Assembly: GCA_963802635.1 (NCBI GenBank)
Contig: CAWDJJ010000002.1
Coordinates: 744,001-808,000 of the forward strand
From: CAVTLG01 sp963802635
GTDB lineage: Bacteria; Chloroflexota; Ktedonobacteria; Ktedonobacterales; Ktedonobacteraceae
Reading direction: 5' to 3'
Length of the DNA: 64,000 nt
The notes under the pieces: generated by a model
Told to the model about the DNA's origin: nothing
Seen by the model: the letters and a program-made list of their open reading frames with translations, nothing else
Databases searched by the model: none
Part shown: piece by piece, positions 46,855-56,770 of the stretch
Layout: each line of letters begins with the position of its first letter
Numbering within the stretch: the first letter of the stretch is position 1
Made by a program: the position numbers and the translations under genes

Positions 46855-47781
46855 TTAAAGATGTTGCAGTATTGTTTCGTTCTCTATCAGTTGCCCCTCC
46901 CTTGTTGATAACTGTATACGCTTTTCTTGCAAGAGTATGCGCAGAGATGTTGCGATCCCTTTTGCGCTCAATCCTTTCAGTGTGGCTATCTCTGCGATGG
47001 TTTTGGTACCATCTGCCATGCTTAAAAAAGCAAGCGCTTGCTTGTCAGAAATAGATGTGGTGTCGTTAAAGGGACTGCTTGAGCGCATTGAGGCAGTGGA
47101 CCGTACGCGATGTGGGATGAGTTCATATAATAGTATTTCTGACTGCCCGATACTGCGGAAGGAGCCTGCCGTGCTATCGGTATAGGGGGAACGAAAGAGT
47201 CCGCGCGGCTCTGCTATTGCCAGTGCCTGTTCCAGAATACGACCCATCATATGCAAAAAGGCTGGTCGGCATGGTTTCTTCAAAAATACGAGTATGACTA
47301 GCATATCTGGCCTGTTCTTGCTCGCGGTCAGTATTTGGCTTTGTGCGGGGGGAAGCGGTGTCGGGCTAACGACCATGCTACTTGCACAATAGTAAAGTCC
47401 GTAGCGTTTAAGCAAGGCTATCTGTTGCGCTGGAAAGAGAGAATCTACGACCTGAAGCGTCATGCCTTGTCGCTTACTGAGTAGCTGATCTACTGCTCTC
47501 TTGGTGTAGGTATTTATGACAATATGTTGTGGCATCGTTGTATCAAGCAGAGACAAAGTGCGTAATGTTTGTGTGACATCGCCTAGCTGGCTGCTCTGTG
47601 TGGTCCAGATTTGCATGACCTCTACCTTGAGACGCTGGGCCATTACTTCGCTCAACCATTGTAATGCCTCATCAAGTTGCCACATGGTCTCCATCGACCG
47701 TAGAAATTGGGCCAGAATGATGCCTTGATGATTCTGCGCATCGAGAATCATCTTTCCTTGCACTTCTTCATTCCGTTCCAT
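46855..47781 (-). CDS. GAF-like sensor with C-terminal winged helix
   Basis: The 308-residue product starts MERNEEVQGKMILDA (ATG at 47781 with GGAG six bases before; 47793 is the longer choice). Residues about 25-190 have a GAF-like alpha/beta arrangement (ALQWLSEVMAQRLKVEVMQI near 40). The last 65 residues form a winged-helix-like unit (LAFLSMADGTKTIAEIATLK, LSAKGIATSLRILLQE). The same kind of unit ends the product of the divergent gene at 48684, which suggests that the two arms belong together. No output enzyme domain is present. Confidence 0.6.
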   Translation of the reverse strand: MERNEEVQGKMILDAQNHQGIILAQFLRSMETMWQLDEALQWLSEVMAQRLKVEVMQIWTTQSSQLGDVTQTLRTLSLLDTTMPQHIVINTYTKRAVDQLLSKRQGMTLQVVDSLFPAQQIALLKRYGLYYCASSMVVSPTPLPPAQSQILTASKNRPDMLVILVFLKKPCRPAFLHMMGRILEQALAIAEPRGLFRSPYTDSTAGSFRSIGQSEILLYELIPHRVRSTASMRSSSPFNDTTSISDKQALAFLSMADGTKTIAEIATLKGLSAKGIATSLRILLQEKRIQLSTREGQLIENETILQHL

Positions 47782-47793
47782 AGAAATCTCCAT

Positions 47794-48683
47794 TATTCGT
47801 GTTTTTGTATCTATACAGAATCAATAAAATATAAAGGATAAAAATCTACGAAATTGTGTAACAAAGGCAAAAGTTGTGTCCGCACTACTATGTGTTGAAC
47901 ACAACTATAAATCGCGAGACTATAAAATCTTGCGTTAGCTTTATGGGGGAGATGCAATTATGCACAGGCGCTCTACTTTTGCAGATAAAACCTGTGCTAT
48001 GCTTTGAGGCTGTGCACAAACTTAAGAAAGCTCGGTGTGTTGGCTACGTTCAATAGGAGTATCCTTTCCTTTGCTTCTCGACCATTCTTGCAGGCTTGAA
48101 TGGCTCAGGCAATGCCAATGACTTTATAATATCACATAGTATAGGAAAAAGATAGAGAAAAAATTGAAAACTTTTACCCTAAGTTTGTTGCAAAAATGTG
48201 GGTAATGTCAGCGCTTGCTTTTATATATTGGTGGATGTTTCCATGATGCTATTTCTTCTTTCCGCTAGGGAAGAAACACTCTATGTAACTTTTCTCTCAT
48301 GACAATTAAACTCGCTCTTGAGCACTGAATGCTCCTGCTTCAACTCAATTTAGGAAGATGGATGCCCTATAAAGGTCCTATTGGTACTGTACTAAATTGT
48401 GTAACATGGTATATTATGTACGAGTTAAAATGCCTCTTTAATGAGAAAAATATCCGGTCTGGGACTCCTTAAAAAAATTAAGAAAGGGAAATTTTGCAAA
48501 GAGTTCCCATTACAGGGGAAGTAATCTTTTAAAAATGATTGCATATAGCGCTTGCTCTCTGGTTCTCATATGAACTATATATAAAAAGCGGGCCTGAATA
48601 TATAGAAATTACACTATATATGTAAAACATTGGATATTCAGAAACTTTAAAGCGAAAGTCGTCTGTGACGAAGTGGATTATCT
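47794..48683. promoter_or_regulatory. Long divergent intergenic region of the sensory cluster
   Basis: This 890-bp AT-rich stretch separates the two arms of the cluster and must hold their promoters. No coding frame with ordered composition, known riboswitch or repeat was recognised. TATATATA-like tracts near 48581-48586 and 48614-48621 lie 60-100 bp before the plus-strand gene. Its length for two promoters is notable and leaves room for an RNA. Confidence 0.4.
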
Positions 48684-49274
48684 ATGCAACCACAACGAGA
48701 AACTATGACAGACCGTCTTGCCGATGTCATTCAAGTCATCCATCTTGGGGGCAGAACAGGTACTCTCACTGTCGAACGCGGCGAGGACAAGAACTTGGAA
48801 GAGGGCTTTATCACGTTTGTTCATGGATGTGTCGCCGATGCAAGGGTGAAGCAGCAAAACGGGCTAGCTGCATTCAACTATCTCAATACATGGCGGCTCT
48901 GTCGTTATACTTTTATCAATCATGCCCATAATGGTGCCTCTGCTTCCCCCCCGGCGCAGAATAGTTTCTCTGCTGGTGCCCCTCTGGTGAATACCCTCTC
49001 TGCAAAAACAACAAAACCGTTGGGTCTCATGAACGATGCCGAATATTTCAATGGTTCACGTGGACATTCATCTTTCCCTCTGCGTTTACTGGCTGGTGAA
49101 GCATTGTTACAGCATACAGGCAATATACCACTTTTGCGCTTACAGTGGCGCTTACTTTTGCTGGTCAATGGGCAGAGGAGTGTAAGCGAGTTAGCGCGTC
49201 TGCTGGTGCGGAACCCTAGCGAGGTGCAAGGATTACTTGACGACTTAGAGCGTATGGGTCTCATTCAGCAGTAA
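48684..49274 (+). CDS. DUF4388-like protein with C-terminal winged helix
   Basis: The 196-residue product begins with a DUF4388/PATAN-like domain (LADVIQVIHLGGRTGTLTVE, then GFITFVHGCVADARV, near residues 11-57). A serine/alanine-rich linker follows, and then a winged-helix-like unit (LLLLVNGQRSVSELARLLVR, PSEVQGLLDDLERMG). DUF4388 proteins often serve as adaptors in signalling. The start could also be an ATG at 48705. It is followed after 28 bp by the Cache receptor gene, so the plus arm reads adaptor, receptor, binding protein. Confidence 0.7.
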   Translation: MQPQRETMTDRLADVIQVIHLGGRTGTLTVERGEDKNLEEGFITFVHGCVADARVKQQNGLAAFNYLNTWRLCRYTFINHAHNGASASPPAQNSFSAGAPLVNTLSAKTTKPLGLMNDAEYFNGSRGHSSFPLRLLAGEALLQHTGNIPLLRLQWRLLLLVNGQRSVSELARLLVRNPSEVQGLLDDLERMGLIQQ

Positions 49275-49302
49275 GTACATATGCAAAGGAGAAGTACTTT
49301 TC

Positions 49303-50820
49303 ATGTTTGTTTTTACCTTTTTTCAGTCTTTTAGCAAGAGATTATCTCTTACGGTTCGTCTATCGCTGCTGCTGGTTTTGGCGGTTGTACTGCCCTTAAC
49401 CATCACAGTTGTGGGCAGCGTGCAGATCTTGCGCCCTACTCTCCTCTCTCAAGCAGAGGTTCAGATGCAGAATGACGCAGAAACCCATGCACAAGATATC
49501 GATAGTCTGCTCATTGCTCGTTTAGAGAATGTCGATGCTCTGGGCCAATTTTTTGCGATCCAAAAGTTCCTGGCTGGTGATGATGTCTACAAAGAGCAAG
49601 CACTTGAAGAGTTATCTGTTGGAGCTCACCTTGACGCAAATTATAGCAACTGGGCGCTATTTAATGTCCATGGCGTTGTGCGCCTTGCTTATCCAAATAA
49701 TCCTAGCCCTGAAGGAAAATACATGATTGCACCTGACGTATTGCCAAAGTTGCAGGGTGTCAACAAATCGCTTATTTCCAATGTGTATTATGACAATAAT
49801 ACGCATATGGCTTTTCTCTATATCTATGCTTCGATTACTTCCCCAAGCGGCCAACTGCTTGGGTTTGGACGCGCTACGCTCCAACTCAGCAGTATTTGGA
49901 CCGAGGTGAATAACGAGACGATTGCTGCTCCCGGCAGCTATGCTACGATCTTGGACAATAATGGTGTGAGTATCGCTTATACGAATACCGATACGACGTT
50001 GACCACGCTCCCCCAGGGTCTTTTCAAAGCGGTTGCTCCGCTCTCGTCACAATTGCAGCAACGCATTCGCAACGAAAATCTCTATGGGAACAACACTAAT
50101 ACTCCTGTGAGTGTTTTGTCTGACCCTACTCTGGCACACATGCTGCAAGATGCGCAAGGACCTGCCACGTTCCAACTGACGCCTGCTTTACAGGATCAAT
50201 CATTCCAGGCCTACCGTGCCAGCACCCTGGTTGTGCCCTGGACGTATGTGGTACTGCGACCGATGAGTACGATTACGGGGGCTGCCAACCAGCAGGAGTT
50301 GTATCTTGTTTCGATTGCTCTCGTGGCAACTTTGCTGGCGGCTATTGTGGGTCTCCTCCTTGGGCGCAGCCTCACGGAGCCTATTCTCAACTCGGTTGCG
50401 TCCTTGTCTGGTAGTAGTCAGATGTTGAAATCGCTGGCATCGAGTGAGCGGGTGACGGCCACAGAGCAAAAATGGATCGTTGAGTCTTCGCAAACTGGCC
50501 TGAGGTCGGTGCAATACTATGCGGGAGCTACGGGGATTGCCGCGCGCAAACTGGATGAAGTCGGCGGGGAAATGACGCGAAACTGGGAGAGATTCAGCGC
50601 TCAGCAGACTATGCAACGTCTGGAAGATATTGTTGAGGCTGCTCATTATATTGAGAAGGCATCGTCTCATCAGGAACAGAGTAGTCAGAATCTCTCTACC
50701 GCTATTCGTATCGCTACACAGGTAACGGATCAACTGGTCTCGGGTGCCACTTCTGCTGCTGACGCTGCGAGGCAGTTGGAGTTCGTTATCGAACAGTTGC
50801 GCCAGGTGGTTGGTAAGTAG
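49303..50820 (+). CDS. Cache-domain membrane receptor without enzymatic output domain
   Basis: The 505-residue product has an N-terminal membrane helix (LSLLLVLAVVLPLTITVVGS, near 19-38), a roughly 290-residue extracellular dCache-like sensor (ANYSNWALFNVHGVVRLAYP, PGSYATILDNNGVSIAYTN), and a second helix (LYLVSIALVATLLAAIVGLL) near 332. Its last 150 residues are a helical tail (QSSQNLSTAIRIATQVTDQL) that recalls chemoreceptor coils. The conserved chemoreceptor hairpin tip, a kinase or a cyclase is absent. The start has AAAGGAGAA. It is 3 nt from the binding-protein gene, so they are coupled. It may signal through protein contacts only. Confidence 0.75.
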   Translation: MFVFTFFQSFSKRLSLTVRLSLLLVLAVVLPLTITVVGSVQILRPTLLSQAEVQMQNDAETHAQDIDSLLIARLENVDALGQFFAIQKFLAGDDVYKEQALEELSVGAHLDANYSNWALFNVHGVVRLAYPNNPSPEGKYMIAPDVLPKLQGVNKSLISNVYYDNNTHMAFLYIYASITSPSGQLLGFGRATLQLSSIWTEVNNETIAAPGSYATILDNNGVSIAYTNTDTTLTTLPQGLFKAVAPLSSQLQQRIRNENLYGNNTNTPVSVLSDPTLAHMLQDAQGPATFQLTPALQDQSFQAYRASTLVVPWTYVVLRPMSTITGAANQQELYLVSIALVATLLAAIVGLLLGRSLTEPILNSVASLSGSSQMLKSLASSERVTATEQKWIVESSQTGLRSVQYYAGATGIAARKLDEVGGEMTRNWERFSAQQTMQRLEDIVEAAHYIEKASSHQEQSSQNLSTAIRIATQVTDQLVSGATSAADAARQLEFVIEQLRQVVGK

Positions 50821-50823
50821 CAC

Positions 50824-51978
50824 ATGCAGAAAGATGGTACAAAGATGAATATATTTGGTCAATACAAGCGTGCTTATTCTCTCTTTATGAGTATTTTCGT
50901 ACTCTCCGCTCTTATGCTGGCGTCCTGTACGAGTAACGCAGGAAACGCTGTCATCGGCCAATCTACTGGGAGCAAAGGTTGTACCAGAGTCGGTATCCTC
51001 CTTCCTGATTTTACAACCTCAACGCGTTGGGAAACCAAGGATCATCCCTTGCTTATACAGGCTGTCAAGGCAGCTATTCCTGGCGTGCATATCGACTACA
51101 ACAATGCTCATGATAATTCTGCGACGCAACTGACTCAGGCTGAGCAGGATCTAGCGAACGGCGATTGTATCTTGATCGTCGCTCCGCATGATAGCGTTGC
51201 CGGTGCTGCTATTGTTACGAAGGCCAGGGCTGTCAATGTTCCCGTGATTGCCTATGATCGCCTGATTGAGTCGAAGTACCTCAACTACTATGTCTCTTTT
51301 GATGGTGTCAAGGTCGGTGAGCTGCAGGGTCAGTATATCGCTGACCATTATCTGTCCTACGAGAAGGACGGCCAGGTCAATATGGCGGTGATCAGCGGCT
51401 CACAGACGGACGAAAACGCGTTGCTGTTCAGCCAGGGCTTGCATGTGGCCCTTGATCCCTTGCTCGCCAGTGGTGCGCTCAAGATTGTGTATGAAACATT
51501 TACGCCCGACTGGAATGCCAGTACTGCACAGAGTGAGATGGACTCGGAGCTGGCAGCTACACAAAATAATATCCAGATTGCCTATGCGGCAAATGACGAT
51601 ATGGCTGATACGGTCATTGCGGCTTTGAAGACTGCTGGATTGGCTGGCAACGTCATTGTAACCGGCCAGGATGCTACGATTACGGGCATTCACAATATCC
51701 TGACAGGCGAACAAAGTATGACAGTTTACAAGCCCATTGCACACGAGGCACAGTCTACCGGTGCACTCGTGAAAGCTCTTTATGAAGGGACTGCTGTCAA
51801 GACGCTGACAAAGGGCGCGACAACGGCAACCTTTGATGGTGGTAATATTCCTTCTATTCTCGATGCACCCATCGCAGTTGATGCTGGCAATATCGCCTCT
51901 ACCGTGATTGCGGATCAGTATGTGACGAAAAGCGAGGTATGCGCCGGTATTCCTGCCGGAACGGATAAGGTCTGCTAA
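50824..51978 (+). CDS. Sugar-binding lipoprotein (XylF/ABC substrate-binding type), orphan
   Basis: The 384-residue product has a lipoprotein signal (MSIFVLSALMLASC, cysteine near residue 37) and a periplasmic-binding-protein type I fold: TRVGILLPDFTTSTRW, DCILIVAPHDSVAGAAIVTK, NVPVIAYDRLIES, VIVTGQDATITGI. This is closest to xylose/ribose/glucose binding proteins. No permease or ATPase gene is near. It starts 3 nt after the Cache receptor and is preceded by the adaptor gene, so it may present a sugar to the receptor rather than to a transporter. The start could be the ATG at 50845. Confidence 0.88.
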   Translation: MQKDGTKMNIFGQYKRAYSLFMSIFVLSALMLASCTSNAGNAVIGQSTGSKGCTRVGILLPDFTTSTRWETKDHPLLIQAVKAAIPGVHIDYNNAHDNSATQLTQAEQDLANGDCILIVAPHDSVAGAAIVTKARAVNVPVIAYDRLIESKYLNYYVSFDGVKVGELQGQYIADHYLSYEKDGQVNMAVISGSQTDENALLFSQGLHVALDPLLASGALKIVYETFTPDWNASTAQSEMDSELAATQNNIQIAYAANDDMADTVIAALKTAGLAGNVIVTGQDATITGIHNILTGEQSMTVYKPIAHEAQSTGALVKALYEGTAVKTLTKGATTATFDGGNIPSILDAPIAVDAGNIASTVIADQYVTKSEVCAGIPAGTDKVC

Positions 51979-52298
51979 CACGGAAGTATGCTAAGATATG
52001 TTTGGTTTCAGCTTGCTACTGGCAAAAAGTGTGCGTGTTCCAAACACTATCTTCGACCGGGCGGGTTCCTCGTGGTGTCCGTCCGGTTTTCGTCTGTGTT
52101 TTAAAATGCTGTTTGAAGAGTTGCCGCAGATATGGTATCTTACAGGTGTATTTTGTGCTGCTGTGAGGTGTGGTTGTCATCATTCCTCCTTTCCGAAAAG
52201 AGCAATTTTACGTCGTATAAACATATGTCAGATACACCTGTTGTCTGCTGTAACTCGTTGCCATTCAGTGTTGTGATGAAGGATTCATTGGTAGACTT
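51979..52298. other. Intergenic stretch before mutS2
   Basis: These 320 bp contain the likely promoter of mutS2. No gene, repeat or clear terminator was seen. Confidence 0.45.
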
Positions 52299-54743
52299 AT
52301 GCACGAGAAAAGTATTTACACATTAGAGTACCCGAAAATTCTGGCGAAAGTTGCGCGTGAGGCAGCTTTTTCGGCTAGCAAAGAATTGGTGACGGCATTG
52401 GAGCCGACACCTGATATGGCAGAGGCAAACCGTCGACTGGCCTTCACTTCTGAAGCTTCGCGCTTGATTGATCTGAATGCCGATATTGGTGTGCGTGGTG
52501 CTCATGATATTCGCCCTCTTCTCACTCGTGCAGCCCGTGAAGGTGTCCTGTTGCCCAGTGACTTGGTGGACGTGCTGATGACTGTGCGTAGCGCTCTCTA
52601 TGTATCACGCGCACTGGAGAAACTGGATGCCGAGACGTTTCCGCTACTGCATGTGCTTGGCTCTGCTATTCCTCTGCGACCACATATCGTGCGTCGTATC
52701 GAAGAGACGGTGAACGATGATGGTGAGATACTGGATACCGCCAGTCTCACTTTGCGTAAGTTGCGTTTCGATTTGCGTGGAGCAAATCAGCGCTTGCAAG
52801 ATCGCTTGCGTACGCTGGTGAATGAGTTTGGCCCGTCCTTGCAAGAAGCCATTGTGACGATGCGCAATGATCGTTATGTTGTGCCAGTAAAGGCTGACCA
52901 GCGCAGTCATGTACGTGGGATTGTGCATGACCAATCGTCCAGCGGAGCAACTGTCTTTGTAGAGCCGCTGGTCGTTGTTGAACTGAATAACCGCTTGCGC
53001 GAGTTGCAAGCGGAGGAGCGTCAGGAGATCGAGCGCATCCTGCGCGAACTCTCTGGCGAGATCGGTCGTGAGGCTGAGGCGCTGCAGCTCGCGGTCGAAC
53101 GGTTAGCAGAGTTTGATTTGCACCTGGCGAAAGCTCGTTATGGACGTATGACGCGTTCAAGTGCGCCTCGACTGAATGAGCAGGGGCACATCAATCTGCG
53201 CAACGCGCGTCACCCTCTGTTGACGGGCAAGGTTGTGCCGATTAATTTCCACCTGGGGCGTGACTTCTTTATGGTCGTTGTGACGGGTCCGAACACTGGT
53301 GGAAAGACGGTCGCGCTGAAGACGGTTGGTCTGTTGACTCTGATGGCGCAAGCTGGCCTACACATTCCCGCTGATGACGATTCGGAGGTGGCGGTTTTTC
53401 AGGAGGTGTTTGCTGATATCGGTGATGAGCAGAGTATTGAGCAAAACTTGAGCACATTTTCGTCGCATTTGGGCCGCATCATTGAGATCCTACGTCGCAT
53501 TGAGGAAGCGCGCAAGCGTGGGACACCTGATATTCGTGGCAAGATGGCGGATGAGTTGCTCAAGCCAGACGAGAAGCGTCCGGTGAATGTGCTTGTGCTC
53601 TTTGATGAACTGGGAGCGGGTACTGATCCCAGTGAGGGATCGGCGTTGGCGCGTGCTATGCTGACGTTCTTGCTGGATCGTCATGTCACCACGATAGCGA
53701 CGACGCACTATTCGGAACTGAAGGCATTTGCCTATGAGCAGGCTGGCGTTGTGAACGCTGCAGTCGAGTTTGACATTGAAACCTTGTCGCCGACATACAA
53801 ACTCAATATTGGGCTACCCGGTCGTAGTAATGCGCTAGCAATAGCACAACGTCTGGGATTAGATAATCGCATTATCAAGGGCGCGCGTAGATTCCTGGGC
53901 AATGTTGGTGTGCGCATGGAAAATCTGCTGGAAGGCTTACAATCCGAACGCAAGGTGGCTGAGGACGAGCGCTTCCACCTGAATATGGAGCGCGTCGAAG
54001 CGGAGTATCAGCGCAAGCAGTTGGAGGAAGAGCGTCATAAGCTAGAAGAGCAGCGGGTCAGGGTTTTGAACGAGGCGCGTGCTCAAGCCAGCCGTGAGCT
54101 GGATACTGTGTTGCGTGAGTTGGCGAAGATCAAAGCAGAGGCCACGCGTGGACCTGTACCGCAGGAGCGCTTGAACGAAGCCCGGCAACGCGCTCGTAGC
54201 CTGGAAGAGCACGTAACGCAAATTCCCGAGCCACGTCGTCCGCGTCAGAGCAACCCAGAAGAGGAGCGATTGGAGGGTCCATTACAAATTGGTGATACGG
54301 TGCGTGTGCTGAGTTTTGGGCAGAACGCAGAACTGCTGGGACTTTCCGCTGATCATAGTGAGGCTGAAGTACAGATGGGCGCGTTGCGTTTTCGTGTCAA
54401 CGTGGACAATATTGAGCGTATGAGTAAGCGTAAAGCTGCTGCTGACGAGCGAGAGCGCCCAAATGTAACGTTGCCTGATCTGGAGGCTCGCCCGCCAGTT
54501 ACGATGCAACTGGATATGCGTGGCTGGCGTGTTGAAGATGCCCTGGAAGAGTTGGAGACATATCTTAATGATGCGGTAATGTCGGGCATGTCTTCAGTGC
54601 GTATCGTGCACGGCAAGGGTACGGGCGCGTTGCGCCAGGCTGTTCGTGAGCAACTGGCCCATCATCCATTAGTAAAATCGTACACTTCTGCACCACCCAA
54701 AGAAGGCGGGGATGGCGTGACCATTGTCAAGCTGAGCGCGTAG
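52299..54743 (+). CDS. mutS2: Endonuclease MutS2
   Basis: The 814-residue protein has the MutS-like core and ATPase (VVVTGPNTGGKTVALKTVGL near residue 326, then DEQSIEQNLSTFSSHLGRI, LVLFDELGAGTDPSEGSAL, TIATTHYSELKAFAYE). A long coiled coil follows (about residues 545-640), and the C-terminal Smr nuclease domain contains QLDMRGWRVEDALEELETYL and VRIVHGKGTGALRQAV. MutS2 acts on branched DNA and on stalled or collided ribosomes; it is not the mismatch repair protein. The ATG at 52299 gives the normal family N-terminus. It appears to be a single gene. Confidence 0.97.
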   Translation: MHEKSIYTLEYPKILAKVAREAAFSASKELVTALEPTPDMAEANRRLAFTSEASRLIDLNADIGVRGAHDIRPLLTRAAREGVLLPSDLVDVLMTVRSALYVSRALEKLDAETFPLLHVLGSAIPLRPHIVRRIEETVNDDGEILDTASLTLRKLRFDLRGANQRLQDRLRTLVNEFGPSLQEAIVTMRNDRYVVPVKADQRSHVRGIVHDQSSSGATVFVEPLVVVELNNRLRELQAEERQEIERILRELSGEIGREAEALQLAVERLAEFDLHLAKARYGRMTRSSAPRLNEQGHINLRNARHPLLTGKVVPINFHLGRDFFMVVVTGPNTGGKTVALKTVGLLTLMAQAGLHIPADDDSEVAVFQEVFADIGDEQSIEQNLSTFSSHLGRIIEILRRIEEARKRGTPDIRGKMADELLKPDEKRPVNVLVLFDELGAGTDPSEGSALARAMLTFLLDRHVTTIATTHYSELKAFAYEQAGVVNAAVEFDIETLSPTYKLNIGLPGRSNALAIAQRLGLDNRIIKGARRFLGNVGVRMENLLEGLQSERKVAEDERFHLNMERVEAEYQRKQLEEERHKLEEQRVRVLNEARAQASRELDTVLRELAKIKAEATRGPVPQERLNEARQRARSLEEHVTQIPEPRRPRQSNPEEERLEGPLQIGDTVRVLSFGQNAELLGLSADHSEAEVQMGALRFRVNVDNIERMSKRKAAADERERPNVTLPDLEARPPVTMQLDMRGWRVEDALEELETYLNDAVMSGMSSVRIVHGKGTGALRQAVREQLAHHPLVKSYTSAPPKEGGDGVTIVKLSA

Positions 54744-55010
54744 GTAGCTCGCCGTCCGACACTACAGTGTCACATGGTTTTGAACCATGCCTAAACAGGC
54801 GGAACTCAACCCAAAAAGCAAGCGGTCAATAGAACGCTAGATTTTTTGGAACTATTTGGAACAGTTGATTTGAAGATCTGCCCTTCAATCGCTATAATGG
54901 CTGTACAGGTTGTACTCGTGGAAATTTTCTTCCGCAAAAGCCTGGTGTATAGTATTTTACCCACATTTCGCGGGTGAACATACATTTTGGAGAAAGGCTT
55001 TCGTTCTCTC

Positions 55011-55931
55011 ATGAGAATTCTTATTACAGGTGGGGCAGGCTTTATTGGATCGCATATTGTCGATCAGTATAGGGCAACAGGACACGAGGTTGCCGTCGTC
55101 GATAATCTTTGGAGTGGGGGCGGTGGCAAAACTACCAACCTGAATCCACAAGCGCGCTTCTATCAGGCAGATATCACAGACAACAAGCAGGTTACACGTA
55201 TATTCGACGACTTCAGGCCAGAGATCGTCAACCATCACGCAGCGCAGGCCAGTGTCGCCATATCGGCGCAAGATCCTCAACTTGATGCACGCATCAACGT
55301 ACTCGGTCTGCTCAATGTGCTCAGCAATACAAGCCGTATTGGAGCACGCAAGATCATTTTCGCCTCCTCTGGTGCTACCTATGGTACACCTGTGCGCTTG
55401 CCTATCGACGAAGAAACTATGCAGCGCCCGGAGTCTCCTTACGGTATCACGAAACTGGTGGCGGAACACTACTTGCGCTATTGGCATGAGGCCAATGGAC
55501 TAAACTACACAGCTCTACGTTACGGTAACGTCTATGGTCCGCGCCAGGACCCCAACGGTGAAGCAGGCGTCATCGCCATTTTCGCCAAACGCTTCCTGGC
55601 CCATGAAAGTGTGCGCATCGATTGGGATGGTGAGCAGCGCAAAGATTATGTTTATGTAGGTGACGTGGCACGCGCAAATGTGCAGGCCCTTAATCGCGGT
55701 GACAACGATATCTTCTGCATCGGCAGCGGACGAGCGGTCCCGGTCAACGAGATCTACAAGATTCTCGCAGAGATCACCGGCTACGAACCAGAGATCACCC
55801 GCGCCCCCAAACGTCCCGGAGATATCTACCAGGCTTACTTTAGCGTCGGCAAAGCTGAACGTATCCTGAATTGGAAAGCAGAAACGCCTTTCGAAGAAGG
55901 CGTCAAAGCAACTGTCGATTTCTTTCGCTAA
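55011..55931 (+). CDS. NAD-dependent epimerase, UDP-glucose 4-epimerase-like
   Basis: The 306-residue product is an extended SDR: MRILITGGAGFIGSHIVDQ (NAD-binding), KIIFASSGATYGTP, and the catalytic YxxxK in SPYGITKLVAEHYL near residue 149. YGNVYGPRQDPNGEAGV is the substrate-binding stretch. By family it acts on nucleotide sugars (UDP-glucose or UDP-glucuronate 4-epimerase). The ATG at 55011 is preferred; an in-frame TTG at 54987 is possible. No other sugar gene is close. It ends about 140 bp before a strong hairpin. Confidence 0.88.
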   Translation: MRILITGGAGFIGSHIVDQYRATGHEVAVVDNLWSGGGGKTTNLNPQARFYQADITDNKQVTRIFDDFRPEIVNHHAAQASVAISAQDPQLDARINVLGLLNVLSNTSRIGARKIIFASSGATYGTPVRLPIDEETMQRPESPYGITKLVAEHYLRYWHEANGLNYTALRYGNVYGPRQDPNGEAGVIAIFAKRFLAHESVRIDWDGEQRKDYVYVGDVARANVQALNRGDNDIFCIGSGRAVPVNEIYKILAEITGYEPEITRAPKRPGDIYQAYFSVGKAERILNWKAETPFEEGVKATVDFFR

Positions 55932-56070
55932 GCAGTAAACGCAAACGTTTTTACTGGTTAAAACAACAAAAAGGCACGGTACTGTTGAATGAGCGGGTCG
56001 TGAGTGTCACATGGGATACTGTGAGACTGGCGAAAACAACTATCCAGTTATTCTAGAAAACCACTTAAAA

Positions 56071-56108
56071 AGGGAGACACCTATCAAAAGGTTCGATAGG
56101 TGTCTCCC
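56071..56108. terminator. Strong hairpin, bidirectional terminator candidate
   Basis: A perfect 14-bp stem (GGGAGACACCTATC at 56072-56085 and its inverse at 56095-56108) with a 9-nt loop lies between convergent genes. It is preceded by an A run on the plus strand (a T run for the minus-strand reader), so it fits a terminator better for the minus strand; only TT follows on the plus strand. Confidence 0.7.
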
Positions 56109-56138
56109 TTCCAGACCCAATCCTCAATTCGGGGTGTC

Positions 56139-56378
56139 TTATGATTGTTGAAGGGGTGTCTGATCCAGAGTATCTTGTTTCAGCGTCGCCTTTTTCCTTG
56201 TGGGAAGTGGAGGCAGAACAAGGATAACTGGCATAGATTGCAGAAAGTGCGTTACATTCGCGATAAGGTCACGTTGCCCCACAAACCAGACCAGTACTCC
56301 TCCTGCCAGGAGAAGGACAAGGAATTGAATGGTGAGAGGTGCATTCCGCATCGCTCGGATCAATCGAAAATCGTCCAT
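56139..56378 (-). CDS. Small membrane protein, unknown function
   Basis: The 79-residue product has a charged start (MDDFRLIRAMRN), a membrane helix (IQFLVLLLAGGVLVWFVG), a second, weaker hydrophobic segment, and a basic and polar tail. A GGAGGA lies about 14 nt before the ATG. The terminator-like hairpin stands just after its stop. No family was recognised. It is shorter than is safe for certainty, but the membrane pattern supports it. Confidence 0.5.
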   Translation of the reverse strand: MDDFRLIRAMRNAPLTIQFLVLLLAGGVLVWFVGQRDLIANVTHFLQSMPVILVLPPLPTRKKATLKQDTLDQTPLQQS

Positions 56379-56629
56379 AGCTGATATTATCCTCCATAAA
56401 AAATGTTAGGATAGGGACCAGGAACTACGATAGACTCATAGCAGCCAGGTCCCGACTAGCGCTGTATCAATTCTCATTGAGCTGACATCTGATGGCGGGT
56501 AGATATCAGCCTTACTCCTCAATGATGCAGCGGCCAGTAGTCAATTACATGACTAATCCTCATTATAGTATAAAGTTTTCCTGAGAGCAATACTCATTAT
56601 TTTTTCTCCCCTACCAATAATATCTTTTC

Positions 56630-56698
56630 ATGCAAGAGTAGCCCGATTAGGTAGTCATTATCAATTTCTATTATGCAAGAATAGCCCGATTAGGTAGT
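56630..56698 (+). repeat. Pair of 26-bp direct repeats
   Basis: The sequence starting ATGCAAGAGTAGCCCGATTA occurs at 56630-56655 and, with one change, at 56673-56698, a 43-bp period. It lies in a gene-free stretch at the start of the plasmid-like region. It could be a regulatory or replication site. Confidence 0.7.
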
Positions 56699-56770
56699 TC
56701 TCCCATGTGAGCCTAGAGCAACTATTTCGTTCACATTACCACAGACGCGAGTGTAATCTCACTCATACAT

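Noticed and set aside
48684..51978. Complete sugar ABC transporter
   Set aside because: Only the binding protein is present; no permease or ATPase gene follows, as mutS2 comes next.
54744..54840. Possible tRNA downstream of mutS2
   Set aside because: Some arms seem to pair, but there is no proper T-arm or acceptor stem.
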